This document shows positions 54,354-64,000 of a DNA stretch of 64,000 nucleotides, piece after piece. Below the pieces are notes generated by a model. The model did no database searches. It worked only from the letters and a program-made list of their open reading frames with translations, and was not told the DNA's origin. A program made the position numbers and the translations under genes. The first letter of the stretch is position 1, and each line of letters opens with the position of its first letter. Origin of the DNA: Nocardioides marmorisolisilvae (GTDB lineage Bacteria > Actinomycetota > Actinomycetes > Propionibacteriales > Nocardioidaceae); the NCBI RefSeq assembly GCF_031656915.1, contig NZ_CP134227.1, positions 2,108,001 through 2,172,000 of the forward strand. The letters are read 5' to 3'.

Positions 54354-55091
54354 TCACCGCCGCCGGTAGGTCAGGTCGGTGATGGGCCGCCCCGCCTCCA
54401 GGCCACGACGCTCGAAGCGGGTCGAGGGACGCTCCGCCCATCGCGGCGTCACCCCTCCTTCGAGGCCCGGCTCGGCGTCGAGGACCGCACGCATCCGATC
54501 GGCGTACGCCGGCCAGTCGGTCGCCAGCCGCCACACTCCGCCGCGGGCGAGCCGGTCCGCCACCAGGCGTGCGAAGTCCGGCGTGACCAGCCGGCGCTTG
54601 TGATGCCTCGTCTTGGGCCATGGGTCGGGGAAGAAGGTCCACAGCTCCGCGAGCCCCTCCGGACCGACCAGGTGCTCAAGGGACCACACCGCGTCGACAC
54701 CGAGGAACCGTACGTTCTGCGCCCCGGCCGCGGCGACGTTGCCCAGCGAGTCGGCCACCCCGGGGCGCCAGACCTCCAACGCGAGGACGTCGTGGTCGGG
54801 CCGCGCCGCTGCGAGCGGTCCGGTGGCCTCCCCCACTCCGCAGCCGATCTCCACGATCAGCGGGGCGCTCACGTCGGCCGGTCGCCGGCCGAACCAGTCC
54901 GCGAGCCGGAAGGCCGGGTCGTCGACGGCATCGTCGGGGATCACCCAGGCGTCCGCGTGCGCGTCCCAGGCCTGTTGTTGCCGCGGAGTGAACCGGCTGC
55001 CCCGGCGGGAGTAGGTGAGCACCTCGCGGATCCGGCGGCCGTCGTCAGTGAACCTCTGGTGCGGCCGGGCGGGCGGCAGGTGCGGTTCCAT
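54354..55091 (-). CDS. trmB: tRNA (guanine-N7-)-methyltransferase
   Basis: The 245-residue TrmB makes m7G46 in tRNA. Motifs are RFTPRQQQAWDA, the SAM site VEIGCGVGEATGPLAAARPDHDVLALEVWRPGV (usually IGxGxG), and the diagnostic FFPDPWPKTRHHKRRLVTPDFA. The C-terminal STRFERRGLEAGRPITDLTYRRR is also typical. It lies between ilvA and the S10 operon, with its own -10 (TAGACT) nine bases upstream of the ATG. Confidence 0.95.
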   Translation of the reverse strand: MEPHLPPARPHQRFTDDGRRIREVLTYSRRGSRFTPRQQQAWDAHADAWVIPDDAVDDPAFRLADWFGRRPADVSAPLIVEIGCGVGEATGPLAAARPDHDVLALEVWRPGVADSLGNVAAAGAQNVRFLGVDAVWSLEHLVGPEGLAELWTFFPDPWPKTRHHKRRLVTPDFARLVADRLARGGVWRLATDWPAYADRMRAVLDAEPGLEGGVTPRWAERPSTRFERRGLEAGRPITDLTYRRR

Positions 55092-55100
55092 GGCCGTACG

Positions 55101-55106
55101 AGTCTA
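55101..55106 (-). promoter_or_regulatory. -10 element TAGACT of trmB
   Basis: On the minus strand TAGACT ends 9 bases before the trmB ATG, within the 18-base gap after ilvA. It predicts a leaderless or near-leaderless trmB mRNA. Confidence 0.4.
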
Positions 55107-55109
55107 GGG

Positions 55110-56366
55110 TCACGTCAAGAAGCTGAAGATCGGCGACCCGGGCGGGACCCGCTCGATCTGCAGCCGGCTGTCGTCCATCCGGGCGAGTAGTCCGGTCAGG
55201 TCCTCGGCCCGGTCCAACTCGATGCCCACCAGGGCTGGGCCGGTTTCGCGGTTGTTCTTCTTGACGTACTCGAAGACCACGATGTCGTCGCTCGGGCTCA
55301 GCACGTCGTCGAGGAAGTGACGCAGCGCGCCCGGCTCCTGGGGGAAGGTGACCAGGAAGTAGTGGCGCAGGCCCTCGTGGATCAGCGACCGCTCGAGGAT
55401 CTCCGAGTAGCGGCTGACGTCGTTGTTGCCGCCGGAGACCACACACACCAGCGACTGGTCGGCCGGCACGGTGCCGGCGAGGATGTGCGCCGCAGTGCCG
55501 GCGAGGGCGCCGGCCGGCTCGGCGATGATCCCGTCCACCTGGTAGAGCTCGAGCATCTCGGTGCAGATCGCGCCCTCCGGCACCGTGACGACCTCGTCGA
55601 CCAGGTCGCGCACCAACGGGAACGTGAGCCGGCCGACCCGCGCCACCGCGGCGCCGTCGACGAACCCGTCGACGCCTGCGATGTCCACCGGCTCCCCTGC
55701 GGCCAGCGCGGCCGTCATCGACGGGGCACCCGCCGGCTCGACCCCGACGATCCGGACGCCCGGCGACCGCTCGCGCAGCCACAGCGCCATCCCGGAGACC
55801 AGCCCGCCGCCGCCGACCGGCACCAGCACGGTGTGGAGCGGCCCTGGGGCCTGGGACGCGATCTCCACGGCGACGGTGCCCTGACCGAGGATGGTTCGAG
55901 GGTCGTCGAAGGGGTGGACGTGCACCGCACCGGTCGTCTCGGCGTCGGCCAGGGCGGCAGCGCCCGCCTCGTCGTACGAGCTGCCGGTGACGATCAGCTC
56001 GGCGCGGCCGCGGCCCAGCGCCATGATCCGCTGCCGCTTCTGCCGTGGCGTGTTGCCGGGCACGTAGACCCGGGCGTCGATCCCGAGCGCGGCGCAGCTC
56101 GCGGCCACGCCCTGGCCGTGGTTGCCGGCGCTCGCGCAGACCACGCCGCGGCCGCGCTCGTCCTCGGTCAGCGACGAGATCAGGTGGTAGGCGCCGCGGA
56201 TCTTGTAGGACCGGACCTGCTGGAGGTCCTCCCGCTTGAGCAGGACCCCGGCGCCCGCGGCGGCACTGAGGCGCTCGCTGCGCTCGAGAGGAGTACGCCG
56301 GACGACGCGGGCGATCCGCTCTGCCGCCCGCTCGACGCCGTTGGCGGACAGGTCGGCTCCGGTCAC
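55110..56366 (-). CDS. ilvA: threonine ammonia-lyase (threonine dehydratase)
   Basis: A PLP enzyme that deaminates threonine to 2-oxobutyrate, the first step to isoleucine or a catabolic route. Of 418 residues, the PLP domain has the Schiff-base lysine in RSYKIRGAYH, the GNHGQGVA loop and the phosphate loop VGGGGLVSG. The C-terminal 85 residues form one ACT-like domain (HYFLVTFPQEPGALRHFLDDVL). I chose the GTG at 56366, eight bases after a TAGCAT -10. A single ACT-like domain suggests different allostery from the two-domain E. coli IlvA. It sits between tuf and trmB. Confidence 0.93.
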   Translation of the reverse strand: MTGADLSANGVERAAERIARVVRRTPLERSERLSAAAGAGVLLKREDLQQVRSYKIRGAYHLISSLTEDERGRGVVCASAGNHGQGVAASCAALGIDARVYVPGNTPRQKRQRIMALGRGRAELIVTGSSYDEAGAAALADAETTGAVHVHPFDDPRTILGQGTVAVEIASQAPGPLHTVLVPVGGGGLVSGMALWLRERSPGVRIVGVEPAGAPSMTAALAAGEPVDIAGVDGFVDGAAVARVGRLTFPLVRDLVDEVVTVPEGAICTEMLELYQVDGIIAEPAGALAGTAAHILAGTVPADQSLVCVVSGGNNDVSRYSEILERSLIHEGLRHYFLVTFPQEPGALRHFLDDVLSPSDDIVVFEYVKKNNRETGPALVGIELDRAEDLTGLLARMDDSRLQIERVPPGSPIFSFLT

Positions 56367-56374
56367 GTCGACCG

Positions 56375-56380
56375 ATGCTA
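56375..56380 (-). promoter_or_regulatory. -10 element TAGCAT of ilvA
   Basis: On the minus strand TAGCAT ends 8 bases before the GTG at 56366. It supports a short or absent leader and that start over longer in-frame candidates. Confidence 0.4.
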
Positions 56381-56432
56381 GTAGTCGACCGTGGCCGGCT
56401 GCCGGCCGGCCCCACGATGCCGCTGAGAGCAG

Positions 56433-56462
56433 TTGGGCCCGGTCCGTACGGACCGGGCCCAA
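56433..56462 (-). terminator. terminator after tuf: 30-bp perfect palindrome
   Basis: TTGGGCCCGGTCCGT is followed without a gap by its exact reverse complement. It lies 17 bases after the tuf stop and gives a stem of about 13 bp with a 4-base loop, ending in AA/TT. It should terminate the str operon, and its symmetry would allow the reverse direction too. Confidence 0.75.
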
Positions 56463-56479
56463 CCAGATGAAGCGTTAGA

Positions 56480-57673
<1,194 letters not shown>

Positions 57674-57755
57674 TTCTGGCTCCTCCTGTTGTTGTTACTG
57701 CTGACTCGTTTTTTGTGGGAACTGCTGAACGCCGCTGGACGAGAGGGACGCTGCC

Positions 57756-59867
<2,112 letters not shown>

Positions 59868-59923
59868 TTTGAGTCAGCGTTCCTTAGTTAGTACGTCTTG
59901 ATGAAACCGATGATTGAGATCCT

Positions 59924-60023
59924 GGTTCGGCCGCAGGCCCGTCATTGGAGCGAGGTAACGGCGACCAACCGGTGACCGACGAGGTGATCGGAGCGAGGTA
60001 CCTGTACCCCTGCGGCCGCAACC
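59924..60023 (-). other. rpsG-fusA intergenic region with a long-range inverted repeat and a short direct repeat
   Basis: GGTTCGGCCGCAGG (59924-59937) is matched, with one bulged base, by CCTGCGGCCGCAACC (60009-60023). It could pair into a large hairpin over the 71 bases between. GGAGCGAGGTA is repeated directly at 59947-59957 and 59990-60000. No ORF is supported in this 187-base gap. A role in processing or differential expression of rpsL-rpsG versus fusA-tuf is possible. Confidence 0.5.
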
Positions 60024-60054
60024 ACGAATGATGATGGAAGCAACCGCGACCCCG

Positions 60055-60525
60055 TCACCAGCGGTAGTGCGCGAAGGCCTTGTTGGACTCGGCCATCTTG
60101 TGGGTGTCCTCGCGCTTCTTCACCGCGGCGCCCAGGCCGTTCGAGGCGTCGAGGATCTCGTTCATCAGCCGGTCGGCCATGGTCTTCTCGCGGCGCTCCT
60201 GGGCGTAGCCGACGAGCCAGCGCAGCGCGAGCGTGGTGCCGCGGGTGCCCTTGACCTCGATCGGGACCTGGTACGTCGCGCCGCCGACTCGACGGGACTT
60301 GACCTCGATCGCGGGCTTGACGTTGTCGAGCGCACGCTTCAGCGTGACGACCGGGTCGGTGCCGGTCTTCTCGCGAGCGCCCTCGAGCGCCGAATAGACG
60401 ATCCGCTGGGCGACCTGCTTCTTGCCGTCCTGGAGGACCTTGCTGACCAGCTGCGAGACGAGCTGCGACCCGTAGACCGGGTCGACGTCGATCGGCCGCT
60501 TGGGGGCCGGACCCTTGCGCGGCAT
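60055..60525 (-). CDS. rpsG: 30S ribosomal protein S7
   Basis: A 156-residue head-organising protein: [65 protein letters not shown], and the end [13 protein letters not shown]. In E. coli S7 is the repressor of the str operon. The start lies 2 bases after the rpsL stop. Confidence 0.98.
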   Translation of the reverse strand: MPRKGPAPKRPIDVDPVYGSQLVSQLVSKVLQDGKKQVAQRIVYSALEGAREKTGTDPVVTLKRALDNVKPAIEVKSRRVGGATYQVPIEVKGTRGTTLALRWLVGYAQERREKTMADRLMNEILDASNGLGAAVKKREDTHKMAESNKAFAHYRW

Positions 60526-60527
60526 CC

Positions 60528-60899
60528 TTACTTCTCCTTCTTCGCGCCGTAACGGCTGCGGGCCTGCTTGCGGTTCTTCACGCCCTGGGTGTCGAGCGTG
60601 CCGCGGATGATCTTGTAGCGCACACCGGGCAGGTCCTTCACACGACCACCGCGGACGAGCACGATCGAGTGCTCCTGCAGGTTGTGGCCGACACCGGGGA
60701 TGTACGCCGTGACCTCGACACCGCTGGACAGGCGCACGCGGGCGACCTTGCGCAGGGCGGAGTTCGGCTTCTTGGGGGTCGTGGTGTACACACGCGTGCA
60801 CACGCCGCGACGCTGGGGCGAACCCTTCAGGGCAGGCGTCTTGTTCTTCGACACCTTGTCCTGGCGACCCTTGCGGACCAACTGCTGAATGGTGGGCAC
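60528..60899 (-). CDS. rpsL: 30S ribosomal protein S12
   Basis: A 123-residue decoding-centre protein: [79 protein letters not shown]. The lysines in TTPKKPNS and RVKDLPG, sites of known streptomycin-resistance changes, are the usual wild-type residues. GTG start at 60899. First gene of the str operon. Confidence 0.98.
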   Translation of the reverse strand: MPTIQQLVRKGRQDKVSKNKTPALKGSPQRRGVCTRVYTTTPKKPNSALRKVARVRLSSGVEVTAYIPGVGHNLQEHSIVLVRGGRVKDLPGVRYKIIRGTLDTQGVKNRKQARSRYGAKKEK

Positions 60900-61047
60900 C
60901 GGGTGGTTCCCTTTCTTTGCTGCTCTCTCGCGACGACGACCTGTCGAGGCGGTGGATGATCGGGAACTGCCGCTCGCGCGGTGGTGCCCGGCGCGCCCGC
61001 GGAATCCGGGCACGCATCAGTGCCTGGCACGCCAGACACGAACGCCA

Positions 61048-61076
61048 AGGTTACCCGTCGCCGGGGTGCGGACCAA
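61048..61076 (-). promoter_or_regulatory. sigma-A-type promoter of the str operon
   Basis: On the minus strand TTGGTC (61071-61076), a 17-bp spacer and TAACCT (61048-61053). The -35 lies in CGATTTGG. The predicted start near 61041 gives a leader of about 140 bases before rpsL. Confidence 0.6.
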
Positions 61077-61107
61077 ATCGACGACGGCCCCGGGTCCGAG
61101 GGCGTGC

Positions 61108-61752
61108 TCACCCGACCCGGATACCCCATTCGTCGGCCAGCAGCGGGGCCAGGTCGTGCAGCTGGGCGGGGCTGACCGTGGCTCCCCGGAGGCCGGCGAG
61201 CCCGGTGACGGTGGTGAGCCGGGCGTCGCGGAGATCGACGTCGGTGAGGGTCGCTCCGCGCACCGCCAGGTCGGTCACCTCGCAGTCCTCGAAGGCGACC
61301 CGCGCCACGGCCGCGTCGGTGAGGTCGAGCGCGCCCAGGTGGCACCGCTCCAGGCGCAGGTCGGCGACGTCGGCCCCCCGCAGGTTCAGGTAGTCGATGC
61401 GGACCCCGACGAGCTCGACCACGCGCAGGTCGCCGTCGTAGAGCTCCAGCGCGCCGTACCGGCCACCCTCGAGCAGCACCTCCCGCCACCGGGCCGAGGC
61501 GGCACGCAACGAGGTCGCGGCACAGTCGACCAGCCGGCACTCGCGCCAGCGGGCGCCGTCGAGGACAGCCCCGTCGAAGCGGACCCGTTCCAGGTGGCAC
61601 TCGGTGAGGGAGCGGTCGGGCAGCCGCTCGCCGCCCACGTCGGCATCGGTCACGCTGACGCCGTCGAGCGCGCGCTCGAGCACCAGGTCCTGCTCGGAGC
61701 CGCTCTCGAGCTCGTCGAGCACCAGGTCGGGGCGCCGGGGCGGCTCAACCAC
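61108..61752 (-). CDS. pentapeptide repeat protein
   Basis: A 214-residue protein with tandem A(D/N)Lxx-type pentapeptides over about residues 35-195 (SLTECHLERVRFDGAVLDGARWRECRLVDCAA..., LNLRGADVADLRLERCHLGALDL), forming a right-handed quadrilateral helix. Members include fluoroquinolone-protecting DNA mimics (MfpA/Qnr), but most have no known role; the N- and C-terminal flanks here do not identify one. The GTG start overlaps the downstream end of the FAD/Fe-S gene by 8 bases, suggesting co-expression. Confidence 0.85.
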   Translation of the reverse strand: MVEPPRRPDLVLDELESGSEQDLVLERALDGVSVTDADVGGERLPDRSLTECHLERVRFDGAVLDGARWRECRLVDCAATSLRAASARWREVLLEGGRYGALELYDGDLRVVELVGVRIDYLNLRGADVADLRLERCHLGALDLTDAAVARVAFEDCEVTDLAVRGATLTDVDLRDARLTTVTGLAGLRGATVSPAQLHDLAPLLADEWGIRVG

Positions 61753-64000
61753 GAGTCCCCGCGTCGCCGAGCAGCACCTCGGCGAGGTGTACGGCGTGCA
61801 CGCCGGCCAGGTCTGTCAGCTGGGTCCGGCAGGAGAAGCCGTCGGCCAGGATGATCGTGCCCGGCATCGCCCGGCGTACGGCGGGCAGCAACTGGTGCTC
61901 AGCCACCGCGACGCTGGTCTCGTAGTGACCCTGCTCGACACCGAAGTTGCCGGCCAGCCCGCAGCAGCCGCCGAGTCGGGTGATGGTGGCGCCGGTGCGC
62001 GCCAGCAGCGCGGCGTCCACCTCCCAGCCCAACACGCTGGAGTGGTGGCAGTGCGGTTGCACGAGGATCTCGGTGCCGCTCAGGTCCGGCGGGTTCCACC
62101 CTCGGGCCGTCAACAGCTCGGCGAGCGTGTGTACCCCGGTGGCGACGTCCTCGACTCGCGGGTCCTCGACCAGCTGCCGGGCATCCTCGCGCAACGCGGC
62201 CAGACAGCTCGGCTCGAGCCCGACGACCGGGACCCCGGAGGCGACGTAGGGGTGCAGTGTCGCGACGGTCCGCGCGACGATCCGTCGGGCCGCGGTGAGC
62301 TGGCCGGTGGTGATCCAGGTGAGCCCGCAGCACGCCGGCTCCGGGATGACGCCGACCCGCAGGCCCAGCGACTCCAGCAGCCGTACGGCGGCGCTGCCGG
62401 TTTCGGCCGCGAACGCGTCGGTGAAGGAGTCCGCCCAGATCCAGACGTCCGGGGTCTCGGCGTGCTGGTCGCGCTCCCGGGACGTTTTGCGGCGGAAGGG
62501 CACCTCCGAGAACGTCGGCAGGCTGCGCCGCTGGTCCACCCCGGCCGCCCACCGCGCCACTCGGGAGAGCCCGCGGCTGCGGAGCATCCGGTTGGCGAGC
62601 CTCGGGGGTGTCATCCGGGCCCACAGCGGCAGCCGACCGAGCGCGTAGTGGCTGCGCGGCCGCGGCCGGTGGCGGTATTGCTGGTGCAGCACCTCGGACT
62701 TGTAGGTCGCCATGTCGATCCCGGTCGGGCAGTCGTGTGCGCAGCCCTTGCAGGACAGACACAGGTCGAGCGCCTCGGTGACCGCGGGATCGTCGAACTC
62801 CAGCGCGCCGGTGACCACGTCCTGCAGCACCCGGGCCCGACCGCGGGTCGAGTCCTTCTCGTTGCGGGTGGCGACGTACGACGGGCACATCACGCCGCCG
62901 GAGGCGGTGTTGTCGGCCAGGCACTTGCCGACGCCCGTGCATCGGTGCACGGCTGCGGCCAGCGACCCGCCGTCGTGGGTCAGGCGTAGGAACGGCCGCT
63001 CGGCCCGACGAGGAGCGGCGAGCCGCAGGTCGGCGTCGAACGGCGCCGGCTCGACCAGCACGCCGGGGTTGAGCAGGTTGTCCGGGTCGAGTATCCGCTT
63101 GGCGCGGCTCATCAGCGCGAGGGCGTCGGCTGAGTACATCCGTCCGAGCAGCTCCGAGCGGGCCCGGCCGTCCCCGTGCTCGCCCGACATCGATCCGCCA
63201 TAGCCGGCGACCAGGTCGGCGGCGTCCTCGACGAATCGGCGGAACCGCTTGCGTCCATCGGCGTCGTCGAGCTCGAAGTCGATGCGCACGTGCACGCATC
63301 CGTCGCCGAAGTGTCCATAGGGGACGCCATCGAGGCGCGAGTCGTGCAGCAGGGCCTCGAAGTCGCGGAGATAGGCGCCGAGCCGCTCGGGCGGCACCGC
63401 GGCGTCCTCCCAGCCGGCGTGCGCCGGGCGGCTGAGCGTGCGAGCGGCGAGCCCGGCGCCGTCCTCCCGGATCCGCCAGAGCGCCGCCTGCTCGGCCGGA
63501 TCGGTGACCACGCGAGACGGTACGCCGGCTGCGGCGGCGACCGCCTCCGCCCGGGACCGCGCCTCCTCGGCCGTGCCGCCGGTGACCTCGGCGAACAGCC
63601 ACCCCGCCCCGGTCGGCAGCTCCGGGTGGCCGGGGACCAGCGACGCGATCCGGTCGTCGAGGCCCTCGCAGGCCACCAGGTCGAGCGCCAGCAGCGGCGG
63701 TACGGCGTCGCCGGCCTCGGCCATCGAGCCGTAGCCGAGCACCGCCAGCGCGCGGAACGCAGCGTCCTCGACAAGCCGGACGGTCGCGTCGAGCACGATG
63801 CCCAGCGTCCCCTCGGTGCCGACCAGGAACCGGTCGAAGCGGCGGCCGTTCTCGGGGAGCAGCTGATCGAACGAGTAGCCGCTGACCTGGCGGCCGAACC
63901 GGCCGAACTCTGTGCGGACCAGGCCCAGGTTCGCGTCCACCAAGGCGTCGAGGCGGTCGCTGGCGGTGACCGTCGTACCGTCGGCGAGCAGCACCGTCAG
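61745..64000 (-). CDS. FAD-binding and Fe-S-binding oxidoreductase, D-lactate dehydrogenase type (5' truncated by window edge)
   Basis: At least 751 residues; the N-terminus lies beyond the window. The visible FAD-linked oxidase part has GRFGRQVSGYSFDQLLPENGR, GTEGTLGIVLDATVRLV and GSMSGEHGDGRARSELL, and the C-terminal cap ends LLNPGVLVEP. A ferredoxin-like pair of 4Fe-4S clusters follows (GVGKCLADNTASGGVMCPSYVATR and CLSCKGCAHDCPTGIDM). A CCG domain completes it (EPACCGLTW and GGCCGLAGNFGVEQGHYETS). The layout matches quinone-linked D-lactate or 2-hydroxyacid dehydrogenases. The substrate is not proven. Confidence 0.9.
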   Translation of the reverse strand: MTVLLADGTTVTASDRLDALVDANLGLVRTEFGRFGRQVSGYSFDQLLPENGRRFDRFLVGTEGTLGIVLDATVRLVEDAAFRALAVLGYGSMAEAGDAVPPLLALDLVACEGLDDRIASLVPGHPELPTGAGWLFAEVTGGTAEEARSRAEAVAAAAGVPSRVVTDPAEQAALWRIREDGAGLAARTLSRPAHAGWEDAAVPPERLGAYLRDFEALLHDSRLDGVPYGHFGDGCVHVRIDFELDDADGRKRFRRFVEDAADLVAGYGGSMSGEHGDGRARSELLGRMYSADALALMSRAKRILDPDNLLNPGVLVEPAPFDADLRLAAPRRAERPFLRLTHDGGSLAAAVHRCTGVGKCLADNTASGGVMCPSYVATRNEKDSTRGRARVLQDVVTGALEFDDPAVTEALDLCLSCKGCAHDCPTGIDMATYKSEVLHQQYRHRPRPRSHYALGRLPLWARMTPPRLANRMLRSRGLSRVARWAAGVDQRRSLPTFSEVPFRRKTSRERDQHAETPDVWIWADSFTDAFAAETGSAAVRLLESLGLRVGVIPEPACCGLTWITTGQLTAARRIVARTVATLHPYVASGVPVVGLEPSCLAALREDARQLVEDPRVEDVATGVHTLAELLTARGWNPPDLSGTEILVQPHCHHSSVLGWEVDAALLARTGATITRLGGCCGLAGNFGVEQGHYETSVAVAEHQLLPAVRRAMPGTIILADGFSCRTQLTDLAGVHAVHLAEVLLGDAGTRG

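Overview
The window is high-GC chromosomal DNA from an actinobacterium. I infer a Nocardioides-like member of the Nocardioidaceae from the protein styles, the many GTG starts, the leaderless genes with TANNNT -10 boxes, and the zinc-type S14 and L36. No sequence search was run. About half of the window (37-61 kb) is the universal ribosomal-protein supercluster, all on the minus strand. The rest is a mixed accessory and housekeeping stretch between the usual rplQ-truA end of that cluster and the rplM-rpsI-glmM operon.

Reading from the left: the tail of a methyltransferase; a BrkB-like and an MMPL membrane protein; glmM-rpsI-rplM (minus); citrate synthase and a small membrane protein. Next comes a compact nitrite/NO module (7.9-13.25 kb). 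A hemerythrin/DUF2249 protein is transcribed divergently from an HTH regulator with a SufR-like cysteine pattern. The regulator is translationally coupled to a polytopic membrane protein and then to a large fusion of membrane domain, blue-copper domain and AniA-type copper nitrite reductase. All NirK copper ligands are conserved, and an imperfect palindrome overlaps both divergent -10 elements.

From 13 to 29 kb lie an acyl-CoA ligase, a HAD hydrolase, an EamA exporter, an ABC-F ATPase, a DinB/maleylpyruvate-isomerase-like protein, an HNH/DUF222 (13E12-type) protein behind a perfect LexA box, a DUF3500 protein coupled to pyruvate phosphate dikinase, an RsmC-like methyltransferase, an aldo-keto reductase, and a P450 coupled to an unusual three-domain thioredoxin-reductase-like flavoprotein. 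truA follows and carries an in-gene array of 22-bp repeats.

From 29.8 to 36.7 kb lies a seven-gene operon: PucR-type regulator, branched-chain-amino-acid-type ABC transporter (binding lipoprotein, LivHMGF) and a 3-hydroxybutyrate-dehydrogenase-like SDR. It sits between rplQ and truA, which are often neighbours in actinobacteria.

From 37 to 61 kb the minus strand carries str (rpsL-rpsG-fusA-tuf), an inserted ilvA-trmB pair, S10 (rpsJ to rpsQ), spc (rplN to map) and alpha (infA to rplQ) genes. Points of note are a shared C-terminal extension on L4 and L17, a duplicated rplF/rplR junction that creates a 25-codon ORF, and hairpins in the S10 leader. The right end holds a pentapeptide-repeat protein and the 3' part of a D-lactate-dehydrogenase-like FAD/Fe-S protein. 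I saw no rRNA, tRNA, CRISPR array or insertion sequence.
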